In this document: piece by piece, positions 1 through 11,574 of the stretch | How the letters are laid out: each line of letters begins with the position of its first letter | How positions within the stretch are numbered: position 1 is the first letter of the stretch | Source: Coptodactyla brooksi | Lineage: Eukaryota > Arthropoda > Insecta > Coleoptera > Scarabaeidae | Length of the DNA stretch: 22,091 nucleotides | Direction: 5' to 3' | Assembly: GCA_033557675.1 (NCBI GenBank) | Contig: JAWQRM010000495.1 | Coordinates: 1-22,091 of the forward strand | The notes under the pieces: model-generated | Database searches by the model: none | Told to the model about the DNA's origin: nothing | What the model saw: the letters and a program-made list of their open reading frames with translations, nothing else | Position numbers and translations under genes: made by a program

Positions 1-404
1 AAGTTAGTGTGAATCTTCGAACCGTCAGGAACGACAGAACGACTAAATGAAAGAATCTTTCATTTAGTTTTAAATATTATTAGAATTGTTTTATTTTAGT
101 GACCTTTTATTTTAGTAATAATGAAATGTTTGTTTGTCCGCTGAACAACGTTCAAAAAGAGATAAATAAACATTTGTTATTGGTAGTTAAAAAAATAAGT
201 GTACGTAGGACGATGTCAAGCAGCACTAGCATATACCTCCTCCCGCGACATGAGAAATATTACTAATCACTCGCACAGTAGGGCAGGGCGGTCTCGAAGT
301 GAGGGGGGTCACGGGCTCGTGGTGGGAGTCATGTGCGATTGTGCTATGAGGCTTTCCTATTCGGTATATTCCGCTTGTATTCTCTGCTACAGATTTATGG
401 TATC

Positions 405-781
405 ATTGTTTCGGATGATGAGGACACCAACGAATTGAAATGAGTCAACTTCAAACTTATATGTTTCGCATCTAAAATGGTGATGCCATCTCTAGTCCTC
501 TTGCTACTGCTTCTGCTCCTATCTCCATAATCTTGAAGATTGTTTATAAGATTTGTTCCATGTGTGGCCACTATCACTATATCATCAGCGTACGCGATAA
601 GCTGTACGGAACTCTTATTTACTATAGTAGTGTTATTAATTTTCTTTATTATTTTGTCAAGAGATATAATCAAAAGCAGGGCCGATAATGGATTTCCTTG
701 CTTGACACCCCTGTTTAATTCGATACTGTATGTGGTTCCGAAATCTGTTTTAATTGCTGCGCTACACATACACACACACAC
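405..781 (-). mobile_element. Decayed LINE reverse transcriptase fragment
   Basis: The minus strand encodes a piece of a non-LTR retrotransposon reverse transcriptase. Two hallmark blocks are visible: RGVKQGNPLSALLL (the GVKQG.PLS fingers/palm motif) and, about 40 residues later, IAYADDIVIVA with the catalytic YADD. A later stretch ending LVSSSSE resembles the region after the palm where many LINEs have a YLG..(I/V)S block, so the piece between is probably shortened. No endonuclease, ORF1 or 3' tail can be seen. The fragment starts at a CA microsatellite and fades near position 405. It is a dead copy. The exact clade cannot be assigned from this much sequence. Confidence 0.85.
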
Positions 782-784
782 ACA
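764..784. repeat. (CA)n microsatellite
   Basis: A short interrupted CA run (one TA interruption) lies at the outer edge of the LINE fragment. It is simple sequence with no further inferred role. Confidence 0.8.
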
Positions 785-807
785 TTAGATTATTATAATG
801 TTTTATA

Positions 808-903
808 TGTAACATTTACCAGTTGTACGCAACCACAACTAAAAAATGCCTCTTTGATGCACGTTTCGCTAACCAAGTCAGCATTATCAGGAGCGATGAA
901 AGA
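808..903 (-). mobile_element. 95-bp hammerhead-like retroposon, copy 1 (diverged)
   Basis: The minus strand from 903 downward matches the repeat at 11575-11669: TCTTTCATCGCTCC, then the stem-loop, then GAAACGTGC. The hammerhead-like part is 852-894. The core CUGAUGA is mutated to CUGAUAA. Stem II is kept through a G.U wobble, but stem III is broken (ACG against CAU, a CpG-to-CpA type change). The 3' half (808-850) is only loosely alignable, so the left end is approximate. The copy lies head to head with copy 2, nine bases apart. Confidence 0.65.
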
Positions 904-912
904 CTGATCCTC

Positions 913-1007
913 TCTTTCATTACTCCTGATGATGTTAACTTGGTAAATGAAACTTGAGTCGAGCAGGTATATTTTTTTGTTTTGGTGAAGTGATAACAAT
1001 TGCTTAA
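913..1007 (+). mobile_element. 95-bp hammerhead-like retroposon, copy 2
   Basis: The plus strand from 913 carries the same repeat as 11575-11669 over its whole length: TCTTTCATTACTCC, the stem-loop, the GAAAC..GTCGAG block, a T-rich spacer, then TTTTGGTGAAGTGATAAC, which matches the A-box segment of the other copy. The hammerhead-like part is 922-964. Its core CUGAUGA (926-932) and GAA (949-951) are intact, stem III is ACU/AGU, and stem II has 5 of 6 pairs. No clear target duplication was found for this copy. The right end is estimated from the length of the 11575-11669 copy. Confidence 0.65.
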
Positions 1008-1009
1008 CT

Positions 1010-2976
1010 TTACTAATGCAAAACATTAAACGAAGCTATTATCAGTTACATCACGCGTCTTTTAAAAACATATTGCAAAACCATCTCCAAAACGCAATTG
1101 GGATCTTGATGTTTAAATAAGAGAAAGTCATGTGCAGTGCAACACCTCCGCGGATATCAAAATAAAATGAATTCTAATGCGCTTTTGTTGCAACCGTGAT
1201 ACATAATGCTTACTTTCATCTTTTATGTAAAACGTGGTTGTCCAAAACCTGCCATCTTGTTCAATTTTAATCTAATTTCCCAAATCAAATAATTCTTCCC
1301 AAGCTGAGAAGTTTTGCAAATGTGAACTAAATATTTTATAAAGTACTAATATATGATGTTTCCAATCATACATTTACAATGTCAAAAATCGGTAACTTTT
1401 AAAATTGTGCCGTTATTTTTTAGTTGAAATTTCATGAATTTTCATGATCAAATAATCGACAGGTGACAATCGTTTTTTTCGAACGTTTTATTCCGAATCT
1501 AAAGATGTATCGCAATCGTCTCGTGCTGAGAGGTTCATTTATTAAAAATTGGAAACGACAAAAAGCACCGACCGTTTTTGGAGAAAATATAGTGCAAAGT
1601 AAACAACGTATTAGGTTGAATACGATATCATTTACTGAATTGTTGCAAACAAAACAATTTAAATAATTTAAAATTCAAAGTATTAAAAGCATAACAGAAA
1701 ATGGCCAACATGCAATAATCTGTAGTTTTATTTATTATAAGGGGTGTTCAATTGAAAAGTCAGGACAGCTCACGTAGCGACATTATTAAAGTTGCTGAAC
1801 TCCTTTTTTTATTTCAGCTTAGTAACTTTTTTCAAAAAATTTTATTAATTTTTTTTATTTAAGATTATATTTTATTCATTTCAATAGTTTTTAATATATA
1901 TTTCTACAAAGCAAATAATTTTTTTAAATTTATTTGGAAACAAATAGTGAATACACTGTGCATTTATTTTGCAAATTAACTAACATACAGAAAAATTATG
2001 TTCATAATGATTTTGAATCACGGATTATGTAGAAGGGGGTTTATAGCGAATGTATTAACACAAAACTATCGCAGAAGAATCTTCTGTTTATTGTATGCAT
2101 TATTGCATAGATAGACTATCACGTTTGCAGCATAAGGAAGCTAACGTACAATAGATGGCGCCACATACCTCTGACTTTCAAAATTTTACAGTAAATATGT
2201 ACTTCAACCAGTTTGCAGAAAATGGTACGTATTTTATTAATACATATTATATTGATTAATCAGAGATCACAAAAGATTTGTACGTATACCTTGCAAAATA
2301 ACCAAACTTACCATTTACCTCCAATGCTTTAACATGGTGTGCAAGCTGACGAAAACCGCAATTTATTACTTAAGTGGCTTTATGGTTAATCAGTCACACG
2401 AAGAACACAACAAATGTTTATTGCTGTTTCACTTTATTATTGTTTAAAATATATGTTCACTACAACATATATCCATATAGTTTTATCATGCAAAAGTCGA
2501 TTTAAAGCACTCGTTTTCTATGCAAACATTTTTCTTGCTCCGTCAAACGAAAGAAGCAATGAAAAGATATAAACATAAAAGAAACGAAACAGGATATTAC
2601 AAACGTTTTATTTTTATAATTATTATTCACAAAATGATTTACAAGTTGTTTATCCAACACCTATCACATATTTCTCGTATTTAAATAGTACTCTAGTTAG
2701 ATTTGTTCCTGCAACCCGGATCTGCAGGTAAATGTAATATTTTTCTCCAAAATATCACATTTGTTACACGATATAGTGCAAGGTGTAGATACATAAATAC
2801 TCGCCAGAATATATTACATATCTCGTACGTATTCTCCAAGTGTCGTACTTTACTTGTTTAAATTTCAGTCAAGCGAAACATCAGTAATCGTCTCGTTCTC
2901 TTCAATTCTATTGGACATTTACAATTAAATAACATTTAATAATAATAAATACTAATAGCGTAACTAATAAAATAGA
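1010..2976. other. Non-coding stretch, no gene recognised
   Basis: AT-rich sequence with stops in all frames apart from one 67-codon ORF at 1463-1666 that resembles nothing I know. Position 1741 begins with GGGGTGTTCAATTGAAAAGT, reminiscent of a DNA-transposon end, but no partner was found. A GC-richer patch at 2145-2165 contains AGATGGCGCC, a CTCF-like core. It is intergenic or, in its right part, possibly distal 3' UTR of rno. Confidence 0.5.
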
Positions 2977-4083
2977 TTTATTTGTATTTTGTACTATATT
3001 ACAAGAGTAAAAAAAGGTGAAAAATACAAAAAGGGAACAATACTATTTATCGTTAATATAAATAAAACGCAGAACATATAAAACTTGTAAACCACTTTGC
3101 CCACAGGTTTTTCTTTCTTTAATGTCAATAGAGGGGTGGGAATAAAATTATAAAAAAAAACAGACGTATAAAACTGAAATATAATTTACACACACAGGAC
3201 GTATGATCGGAAAAAATATACAAATAACGTTAAGTGCTGTACAAATGAGAAAACGAAACGTATGTACGGAATTACGAGTGGATTATCGTTCATTACTTTA
3301 TTTCAAATCGCAATAGAAAACCGACAGTTTGCCTTTCAGTTAATATTTATATTTTTTTAATTATATTATCTGCATTGTGTAACATGAAACAAACAAATGG
3401 CTTGTGCGGGCGCGGGGCGGCAAGGAGTTGTAAAAACATTTAGAAAACAATTGTACACTCAAACACCTAAAAAACAATCATCGTATAAAAATAAAATATA
3501 TATAATAAAATCTTTAAGTAATCGTTTATTTAATTTACACTAATCGCATCGGTCGGTAGGACGTCACGAGAAATAAAACTGTACAATAAAACTTATGGCT
3601 TTCACGATAACAATTAATCAGTAATAATTAAAAAAATTGCACCTAAGCCATTTGTTCTGTACAATATCTGATGAAATTCTATAACGAGCCTAGCTATCAA
3701 AAATTGTCAACACGAATTAATCATTTTAAAATGAAATATATAAATTAGTACTATTCATTATATTCACAAATACCATAACTTATTACAATATGTACAAAAA
3801 TATGAATACAGACATTCCGTGAATGTAATTGACTTTGTACATTGAATCAACGACATACACATGCGCTCGCTTCACTTTCTACTGTCATCGTGTATTTAAA
3901 TTAATAGCTTACGTTATATAGTAAACAGCTTAACGATGTCGCTAAAAGAAGAGGAGTCGATTTGTTTTGCGTTTCCCATTTAAACGTCTGTACAAACTAT
4001 TCCACGCACACGCCCGTTCACTCTCACTGGTCAACTTAAATAACTACTAATTACAAATTACGAGATACCTATTGTACACGCTA
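2977..4083 (-). other. rno: Probable 3' UTR of rno
   Basis: The sequence directly downstream of the rno stop codon on the minus strand is AT-rich with no coding signal. Minus-strand AATAAA hexamers, candidate poly(A) signals, occur at 3525-3530, 3297-3302 and 2977-2982, with a further one at 2433-2438. Which is used cannot be decided from sequence, so the left limit is arbitrary. The region contains one Pumilio-type octamer on the transcript strand. Confidence 0.45.
3789..3796 (-). promoter_or_regulatory. Candidate Pumilio site in 3' UTR
   Basis: The transcript strand reads TGTACATA, an exact match to the PUF-protein consensus TGTANATA, about 290 bases after the stop codon. Such octamers arise by chance in AT-rich DNA, so this is only a candidate. 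Confidence 0.25.
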
Positions 4084-7000
4084 TCATCTAACTTCACAGT
4101 CCTTATTTAGTGGCAGGGGGGCGGTCGGCGGTCCGCTAACCATAGGTGGTTCCCGTCCCTCACTGGGCACGATCGACGTAGGTATTTCGGTCGGGTCCGT
4201 CTTTCCGTTCTCTCCCTCCGAGGTGATGGTGGAAGAGGGGGGCGTGGGCGGCGCGGTCGTCTTCATCACGTATCCGGAACCTTCCTGACACCTCGACAAC
4301 TTTAACTTAATAGGCACTACTTTCACCGAGTCGGGGATCGGTTCGTCCGTGCCAACTTTCACTTCGACCACCGCACTACCGCTAGTCCGTTCGTTATCGT
4401 TCTTTTTGTGTAACCTGATTACTAACTTTCCCGTTTCCTTAGAGATGATTTGCACTTCGTGTTTCCGTCTCTTCTTCTTCCTGCCGCTCTTGTCCTTTTC
4501 CTTTTTCCTCTTTTTCACCTCGCCAAAGTCGGCCATCACCTGTTTGCGGAATTTCATACTTTCCCGTTTGAGATCTTCCACCGTCGGCTTTGCTATCGTT
4601 GGCAAGCGCTTCTTCGGAGGCCTGATGGCGTCCTTCTTGTTATCGTCGCCTTTAGGACCTTCGATGATGCTATTGCCGCTTATCCTAATTTTCAGTTTGT
4701 TCACTTTCGGCGTGTTACCGGTAGACCTCGGCGGGCGACCCCTTCGCTTTTCCAGCGACCCAGACGACGCGCTCCTCCTACGTTCCAAATTCTCGTCGTC
4801 CGCCGGAATATCTAGTTGCCTTAACTCTCGCGTCAGCATCGACCTGGCCTTGCTCTCTTTGCGATGTTTCGTTTCTGTGAGATCGTCATTAGTCCTGTAG
4901 TCACGATAATCTTCCTTTGTGGGAATCGACGTCATGGAAGCCACCGCTTTAGGAATCGTTATAATAGTACGGTTAAGCGTGGGCGCCGCAGGCGTGGTCG
5001 ACGTGGTAGCAGAAGGATCGTCCATGTTCATATCCTGCATGCAGTACCTCCAGAGCAGCTCTTTCTTTCTCATACGCCAGTTTGTTGCGCCAGGATTTGT
5101 CGTAACGGAATTTGCAACACTCGGAAGGGAACTGGCCGCTGAATTTGACGAGGTGTGTACGGCAACCGGAGGGAGCGGTGCCGCGTTTGAGGTGTAGTTA
5201 GCTATTGGACCTTTGATTTTAACTTTCAGTTGGTTCCTAGAATCGGAAAGAGAAACTTTAATATTTGAAACTTCCGGAGGTGGCGGCTCCTCCGTTTTCT
5301 TGCCCAAAGCAGTTTGCAATTCTTTCTCAAAGTCTTCATCGATTTCTTCATGTACCTGTTGCGTGGGTGCGCCGGTTGCGCTAAAAGCACCTAGTAAATT
5401 CGATTCATTGTACGTTTGCGTATCAAACCCGCTATACGTTCGCATATCTACAGGTCCCGGTAATACTGGTGGTACTATATCGGGGAATATCGTTAACTCG
5501 CTACTCGGAAGTACAGGAGCTTCCGCTTTCGGTTCCTCAATAGGGGTGGGAGGCCTGAGTTCGCTCAGATCAGCATTAAATCGTTTATGCGACTGCGATG
5601 ACGGACTAGTAAATTTAGGTGAGGCTGAAGAATCCCTGGAAATGTCCGTTTTATTGCGTTCGTGCACATCGAGTGATTTTCGCCTCTCCCTCATAGCTCT
5701 AAGGTCACTCATACTCTCACTCGTAATATCGTCATCGAAGTCGAGATCGTAAACCGTGCCGACCAGTTTGTTGTGTATTGTATTGACATCATAATCGTTA
5801 TGATGAGCGTAAACTCCTCGCCCCCTGCCCCTTCCCCTACCGCGACCGCGAGACTGCACTTGACTTCCCCGTCCTGATGAAACTTTAGCGCTACGCTTAT
5901 TTTCATTTCTACCGCGAGCAGCCGACCTCGACACTTCTTGTCTAGGACTCTTGCCCGGGCTCTTGCTCGGTGACTTGCTCTGCTGAGATTGAAATCTAGC
6001 CGAGGTCCTTGTTGGCTTAGCAGGCGATTTCTTGCCGGCAGAGCTGTTCGATTTTAGTGATGGGTTTGGTGATGGTTGTATGTGATTAGAAGTTGGAGTG
6101 GAATTACTCAATGCAGGAGAAGGTGGTACTTCCTCTTGAGTGACGGGCGGTATTTCTTGATTGACCGCTAACGTTTCTTCTGGTAGCTGTTGTGGTGGTG
6201 GTGGTGGTGGTTGTGCAGAAAGCACTTCTTGTTGTATTGGCGGAATTACCTCTGGTAAACTTTCTGTCGGTACTGGTTCCAGTGGTACATCGTGACTAGA
6301 ATCTTTTGGTAGCAGCGGTTGGCTTGGTGGATTCACCATCGCAGCAGTTAACGCCATGTTATGTTGAGATGATGTAAATGCTGCAGTACAGGGTGATGGA
6401 AAGTTCTGTTGATCCTCCACCGGCTTGAGACCAGCGTTCATCATGGTATGCATAGGAAATGGAGCACCAAATGGAGGGGGAGGAAACATACCGGCACCTG
6501 GGGAAGGAAAAGGTAATTGATTGTTTATATTGGGAGGTGGAAATAGACTGACAGGTCCGATGCACGATTGAGGATCTTGGAAGGTAGGGGCAAAGTTATC
6601 CAAAAGACTATGACTGATGTGTATTCCATGAAATGGAAATTCTATTGAGTTCACCAACAATTTTTCCTGCCTCTTCACCATATCTTCGTCCTCAGGTTTT
6701 CTCTGAGGGGAGCTCACTGTAGATGCTGCAGAACTAGACGATGACCTTCTACTTGGCATAACATGTCTATCTGCCCACTTGGCTTGTGGATGCACGTACG
6801 GGGACGGACTGGGCATATAATCCATAGACGCAGTGTCTATGAACGGAGTCTGAGTTACATTAGGTGAAGGCATCTTACCTTCAACTTGCGGTGGTAGAAT
6901 GGCGTTCTCTACCTGAGGAATATTATTATCGATATGAGTAGATGAATTGTTAATAATATGAGTATCAAAATTGGACAAGTACGGCATTTCGGGTACGTTA

Positions 7001-10000
7001 TTCTGTTGAGTACGGTTTGGATCTAATCCTTGCATGTTTGGATACGGTTCGCTAGGCGGTACCCAACGCTCATCCGCTTCTGCGGTCACTGTGTGATGTG
7101 AGTGTTGATCATGTTGGTTTAAAACATCGTTTGCTTGTATATTCATCTCTGAAGAAGAATACCTTAATTCTTTTGCTTCCTCTATTTGTTTGAATTCCTG
7201 CACATTCAAGTCAAATTTCATATCCAGAGAAACTCGAGAGTTGACCTTCACATTTTCATCCTTTTGCGATGTATCTTGGATGGACACAATTTGTTCAGCA
7301 AAATCATTGCGATCAGTGTCATTTCTGCTAGATGTTACACTGGCGGTATCGTCGAAATCGTAACCAGTTGATTTTTTTGAAAGTCCCATACGCAATTTTT
7401 CTACCAAATTTAATGTTTCCCTAGCACTATCCTCTTTTGTATCTTCTTTGAGTGATGAAATGGCATTGACAGAGACAGATATTGACGATTTTAATAGTTC
7501 ATCTTTGGCAATACCAAAGTTCGCATCCAAAATATTATCAAATTCATCAAACAAGTCAGTATCTTTCTCTTGTTGAGGTGGAGGTGAAAAGATGGATCTA
7601 TTTTGGTTTTCGATAATACTGTCACTATCGATTTTTTCCTCTAGTTTAATTTCTGGTTTTTCAGGTTCTTTTTCTTCTTTCTTTTCTGCTATAGAAACAT
7701 TTTCTAACTTATCATCTATAATTATTTCATTTTTACTTTTACTCTTGGTTGGTGATTTGAGAATATCTTTCTCTTTGGGCTCCTTATTTTCTTTGGCAGG
7801 AGAGATGGATAATTTTTCAACTGAGGTCTGAGATTTATCCTCTTTCAGCCTCTTCTTATCCGGTGATTTAATCGCTTCATTTTCTTTATTTTTAGTAGGT
7901 GATTTCGATGGTCTGTCAGAGATAGTAGGAGAGCGCAGAACTTTTTCTGGGGACTTAGCTTTCTGAGGAGATCTACTTAGCCTCTCCTTTCTCTCTACTT
8001 TATTTGTTTTAGGTTTGTCTTTTCGTTCGGGACCAAACAAACGGTCAAGTGCAGATTGAGATGTAGTGGATCCCCTTCTTTCCAAAATTTCCTTCTCTAG
8101 ATTCCTTGTCGGCGAAGGTTCCTCCTCGTTCAGCTTCTTCTCCGTTTTCCTGACCGGAGATGATACACTAGTGGGCTTTCTTTTGTCTGTTTCCTTTTCA
8201 TCCAGCTGATCTTCACCTGGTTTTCCCTTTCTGCCTTTAGGCTCCTTTCTGTCAACAGCGCGACGTTGGCTCTCAGCGACAGCTCGAGGCCGGACATTAA
8301 TATCTCCGATCCTATCACTACTTGGTGGTTTAAAACTGGTGGTTCTAGGGCGACCTCTACCTCTTCGTCCTGTACCTCTACCTCTACTTGATTCCTCTCT
8401 TTCAGGTGGCGTTGGGGCTGTTGGTTTCTTGTCAATACTTTTTCTTGCAGACTGTGGTGGTGCTGCTTTAGGTTTTGGTGGAGTTGGCGTCGATGGTCGG
8501 CTGGAATCACTCGAGTCTGAGAAGCTACTAGTAATTGCTGGGGATTTGGGTGCCTTGTCAAGAAAGGGCCAATCCTTGTTACTAGTCCGCTTAGTCTGTT
8601 CCCGAGCTGGTGCCGAGACCTGACTCTCCGATTGCGGTTTGTCTTCATTGTCTTCGCTATCTGAACTGGATGTCGACGATGAATCAGAGGAAGAGCTCGA
8701 ACTGGAAGACGTACTGCTATTTGAGGAAGATTTTCGTTCAGATTCAGAGGTCTTTACTGCTTTTTCCTCTTCTTTCTTTTTAACTTCAATATCTTTCTTG
8801 CCCTTGCCACCTTCGGTGCTTGCTTTGTTTTCAATATCAGCTTTTGTACCCAAACCTTTCATGCTTTCCGTTGCTTTTTTAGCCGCTTGTCTTTGGGGTA
8901 CGTAGGCTAAGATTTCCTGATTATCACCCTTCTCCATTTCCTTGTCAATATCAAATATATCACTCTTAATTTCTTTTTTAGACTCAGTCTTTTCTTTTTC
9001 TTTAGTAATCTCTTTGTCTTTGAGAGGCGGCCTTCCTTTTGACTTTGTAGGTTTATTGCTTTTCTCTTTCTCTTCATTGGGTTTCTTATCGGTGTTCTCT
9101 TGTTCGTTCTGAGGTTGCTCTTTAACTCTCGTAGTGGATGTTTTAAGATTTTCAGAGGCCTTCTTGGCAGCCTGTCTCTGAGGAACGATGAGATCTGAAG
9201 GCACATAATCCTTCTTCTTTGCGACAGGTTCCCTTTTAGTTTCTTCTTTTGTTCGTTTTTTATTTTCCGGACTGCTTTTGTTGGGCGATTTAGATGAGGT
9301 TGGTTTATGCGTAAAATCTTTCATGGCGGCTTTTGTGCGCATCTTACTTTGTTGAGAATCACTGGCAGCATCGTTACGTGCGGATGTGTCTGAACTGTCG
9401 CTGTCTGAATATATAGAAGCCATGGCCTTTGGCGCCTCTTTATGTTTGTTTACAGGTAATGGCATGAGTTCGTCGCTGTCACTGCCCGAGACCCCAAGTT
9501 CATGCTCCATTTGCACCAGTCTAGATTTTGATATTGATTTCCATTTATCGTTAGGCTTGACGTCTTCGTCACTACTGGTCTCAATTTTTGATTTTGAAAT
9601 TCTACTCAGCCTCTTCTGACGTCTGTCTCCGATCTTCTGACCACGTTTGTGCGTTACTTTAATTCCATCATCAGAGCTGCTCTGCACTCGATTTTCTTTA
9701 TCGTCCTTAGGACGCTCATCACTGCTACTACTACTGGACATACTACCGTACAGGCTGCTACTGCGCCTTTTAGATCCATTAACGTATATCTTCTTATACG
9801 GATTGTTCTCTTTGAAAACCCCATTAAAATCAGATCTCTTTTCATCACCAGACGATTTAAGACCGGCAATTTTCGCAAGAATACTGTCAAAGTCTGCAGT
9901 GTGATCTTCGGCTGCTGTATGCGAATATAAACGATCATAAATCGACGGTCCGTGATTTGCCTCCATGACAGCTTGTATAACCGTTGAAGATAACGTACTA

Positions 10001-11263
10001 CTACCGGAACTGAGCACCGCCACTTGTTTATGGAACGTCTGTTCGCGCATACGGAAGAATGTCCTCGACAACTTCTCCCTTCTGCTTACCATGTAGCACA
10101 GATTACGGACACGTTCGAGATCCTGCCTCAGTTGTACAAACATTTTCATTTTTTCTAGATCCGCTTGTTCTTGTTTATGAGAGAGCATATCGACGTCATC
10201 TGATTTAGGAGGAAGAAGAGGTTTGTTATTGCCAGATTTCCTTTTCAATTTCCAATAGTTATATATTGCTGTTAAAGCCTCCATATCGACATCAATGCTA
10301 ATTACAACATCTTTAACCGTAACATGCACGTAAAACTCTGCTTCAATCTCTTGTAATCTCGTGGCCCGACCTTGATTGTTCTCTTCTATATCCTTTCGTT
10401 TCTTCAGTTTGTCATCATCTTCCGACCCAGAATACATACTGATCTTCTTTCTTTTGCGTAATTTGCTATGCTTTTCACAATAGGAACGCAATCGGACACC
10501 TTCAGCAGTGTAATCGTCTTCGATAATCGCCCGCATTTCCAGTCCGTGTTTGAACGCGCACGTCACGTGATAAGCAGTTTTGCACGACCGCACTGAACAT
10601 TGGATGCACGCGCCCACACGTTCCCGACACAGGACGCAAACCAACGCCCACCGAGTTTGCGGTATACTAGAAATTTTCGTTATCGGTTCCATCCTTTCCA
10701 CACAACCAATACTAACTTCGGGAATCCATAGAGAGCACGAGACGTGAGCATAATGTTTTCCCGACCTAGTGGACTTCATAGCCCCACCTGGGTTCGGACA
10801 CAACACGCAACACGGTTTCACTGCTTTTTCAGCGCAAGGACCGCACAACCATTGTCCTTCCGGAATGCTCATGATGCCGTAGCAGGCTTGATGTACACAG
10901 ATATTACAACTATCACAGAATACCATCTCGTTGCCGTCCTCGGAGTCGGGAGATCGGCACACGTCGCACACCACATTCTCGTCATACTCTATACCTAAGC
11001 CTTCTTCGTTCTTCAAGATTGATTGTATTTTATCCCAACACCGCACTTCCAACTGTTCCAGCACCCTTTCCAGTTGGTCTTCCGTGATTGGATTGAGTCC
11101 CATGCAGGCCCGTTCATCATTTATCAACTTTAACCATGTTACGTCACATTCATCTAGATCGTATGAACAGGCTGCCTCTGCCAGCTTTGGCACTTTTGAC
11201 AGTACGTGATCCTCCGACTTGAACCTATCGTCATTTGTAATTCTTACGTATTTGTTCTTCGGC
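4084..11263 (-). CDS. rno: PHD finger protein rhinoceros (JADE family), large 3' coding exon
   Basis: Orthologue of Drosophila rhinoceros, a nuclear JADE-family protein. JADE proteins scaffold the HBO1/KAT7-ING-MEAF6 histone acetyltransferase and read histone H3. In flies rno restrains EGFR signalling in the eye. The exon starts after a CTTACAG acceptor. Its first base G completes the split Leu codon left by the upstream exon, giving EFKL-PKNKYVRIT, a junction conserved in fly rno. In order it encodes a C4HC3 PHD finger (10834-10968, CDVCRSP to WLCGPC), an extended PHD module (10465-10812, ending SYCEKH), a basic RKRKK segment, a helical JADE/EPL-like block (about 10021-10359, with LRQDLERVRNLCYMVSRREK), then about 1,970 residues of charged low-complexity sequence. 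The tail has a Ser run (about 8652-8738), AT-hook-like GRGRPR and RRGRPP motifs (8341-8370, 4721-4753), an RG run (about 5815-5853) and a Pro run (about 6189-6215). It ends CEVR plus TGA, about 2,393 residues, uninterrupted. The codon at 11193 is GTG inside the exon, not a start. Confidence 0.96.
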
Positions 11264-11574
11264 CTGTAAGGATTAAATCAAAAAGTATCTCATTAAAATC
11301 ACTCGAAAAAATATACAATAGGACGTCCCAAAATAAATTGCCATTTTTCACTGTAAACTTTAAATCAATATAGCTTAGTTCACAATAACCTTTATTCATA
11401 AAAATAAGACCATTATAATCTACACATTTTTACTAATAAGAAACAAGTTTATTAATTCCGGTAACCTAATATTCTGGAGTCCTTGAACTAATAAATTCTT
11501 GGATGTTGTCAAGATTCTTGAAAAGGTGGTAATGAGTTGGAGAGAGCCCTCTGTTGAGTAACCTGAATAAGGCA

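Noticed and set aside
1463..1666. 67-codon plus-strand ORF as a small gene
   Set aside because: No similarity recognised, no start context or neighbouring exon; length is within chance expectation.
1741..1770. Terminal repeat of a DNA transposon (GGGGTGTTCAATTGAAAAGT)
   Set aside because: No inverted partner and no transposase piece were found nearby.
4349..4900. Long plus-strand ORFs antisense to rno (183 codons here, others across 4450-11209)
   Set aside because: They are shadows of the strongly constrained rno frame; their Ser/Leu/Phe-rich or Arg-rich make-up is what the antisense of Lys/Glu/Ser/Arg codons gives.
11191..11193. Apparent start of the rno protein
   Set aside because: The codon is GTG inside the exon; the frame continues to a good splice acceptor at 11264 and joins in phase with the upstream exon.
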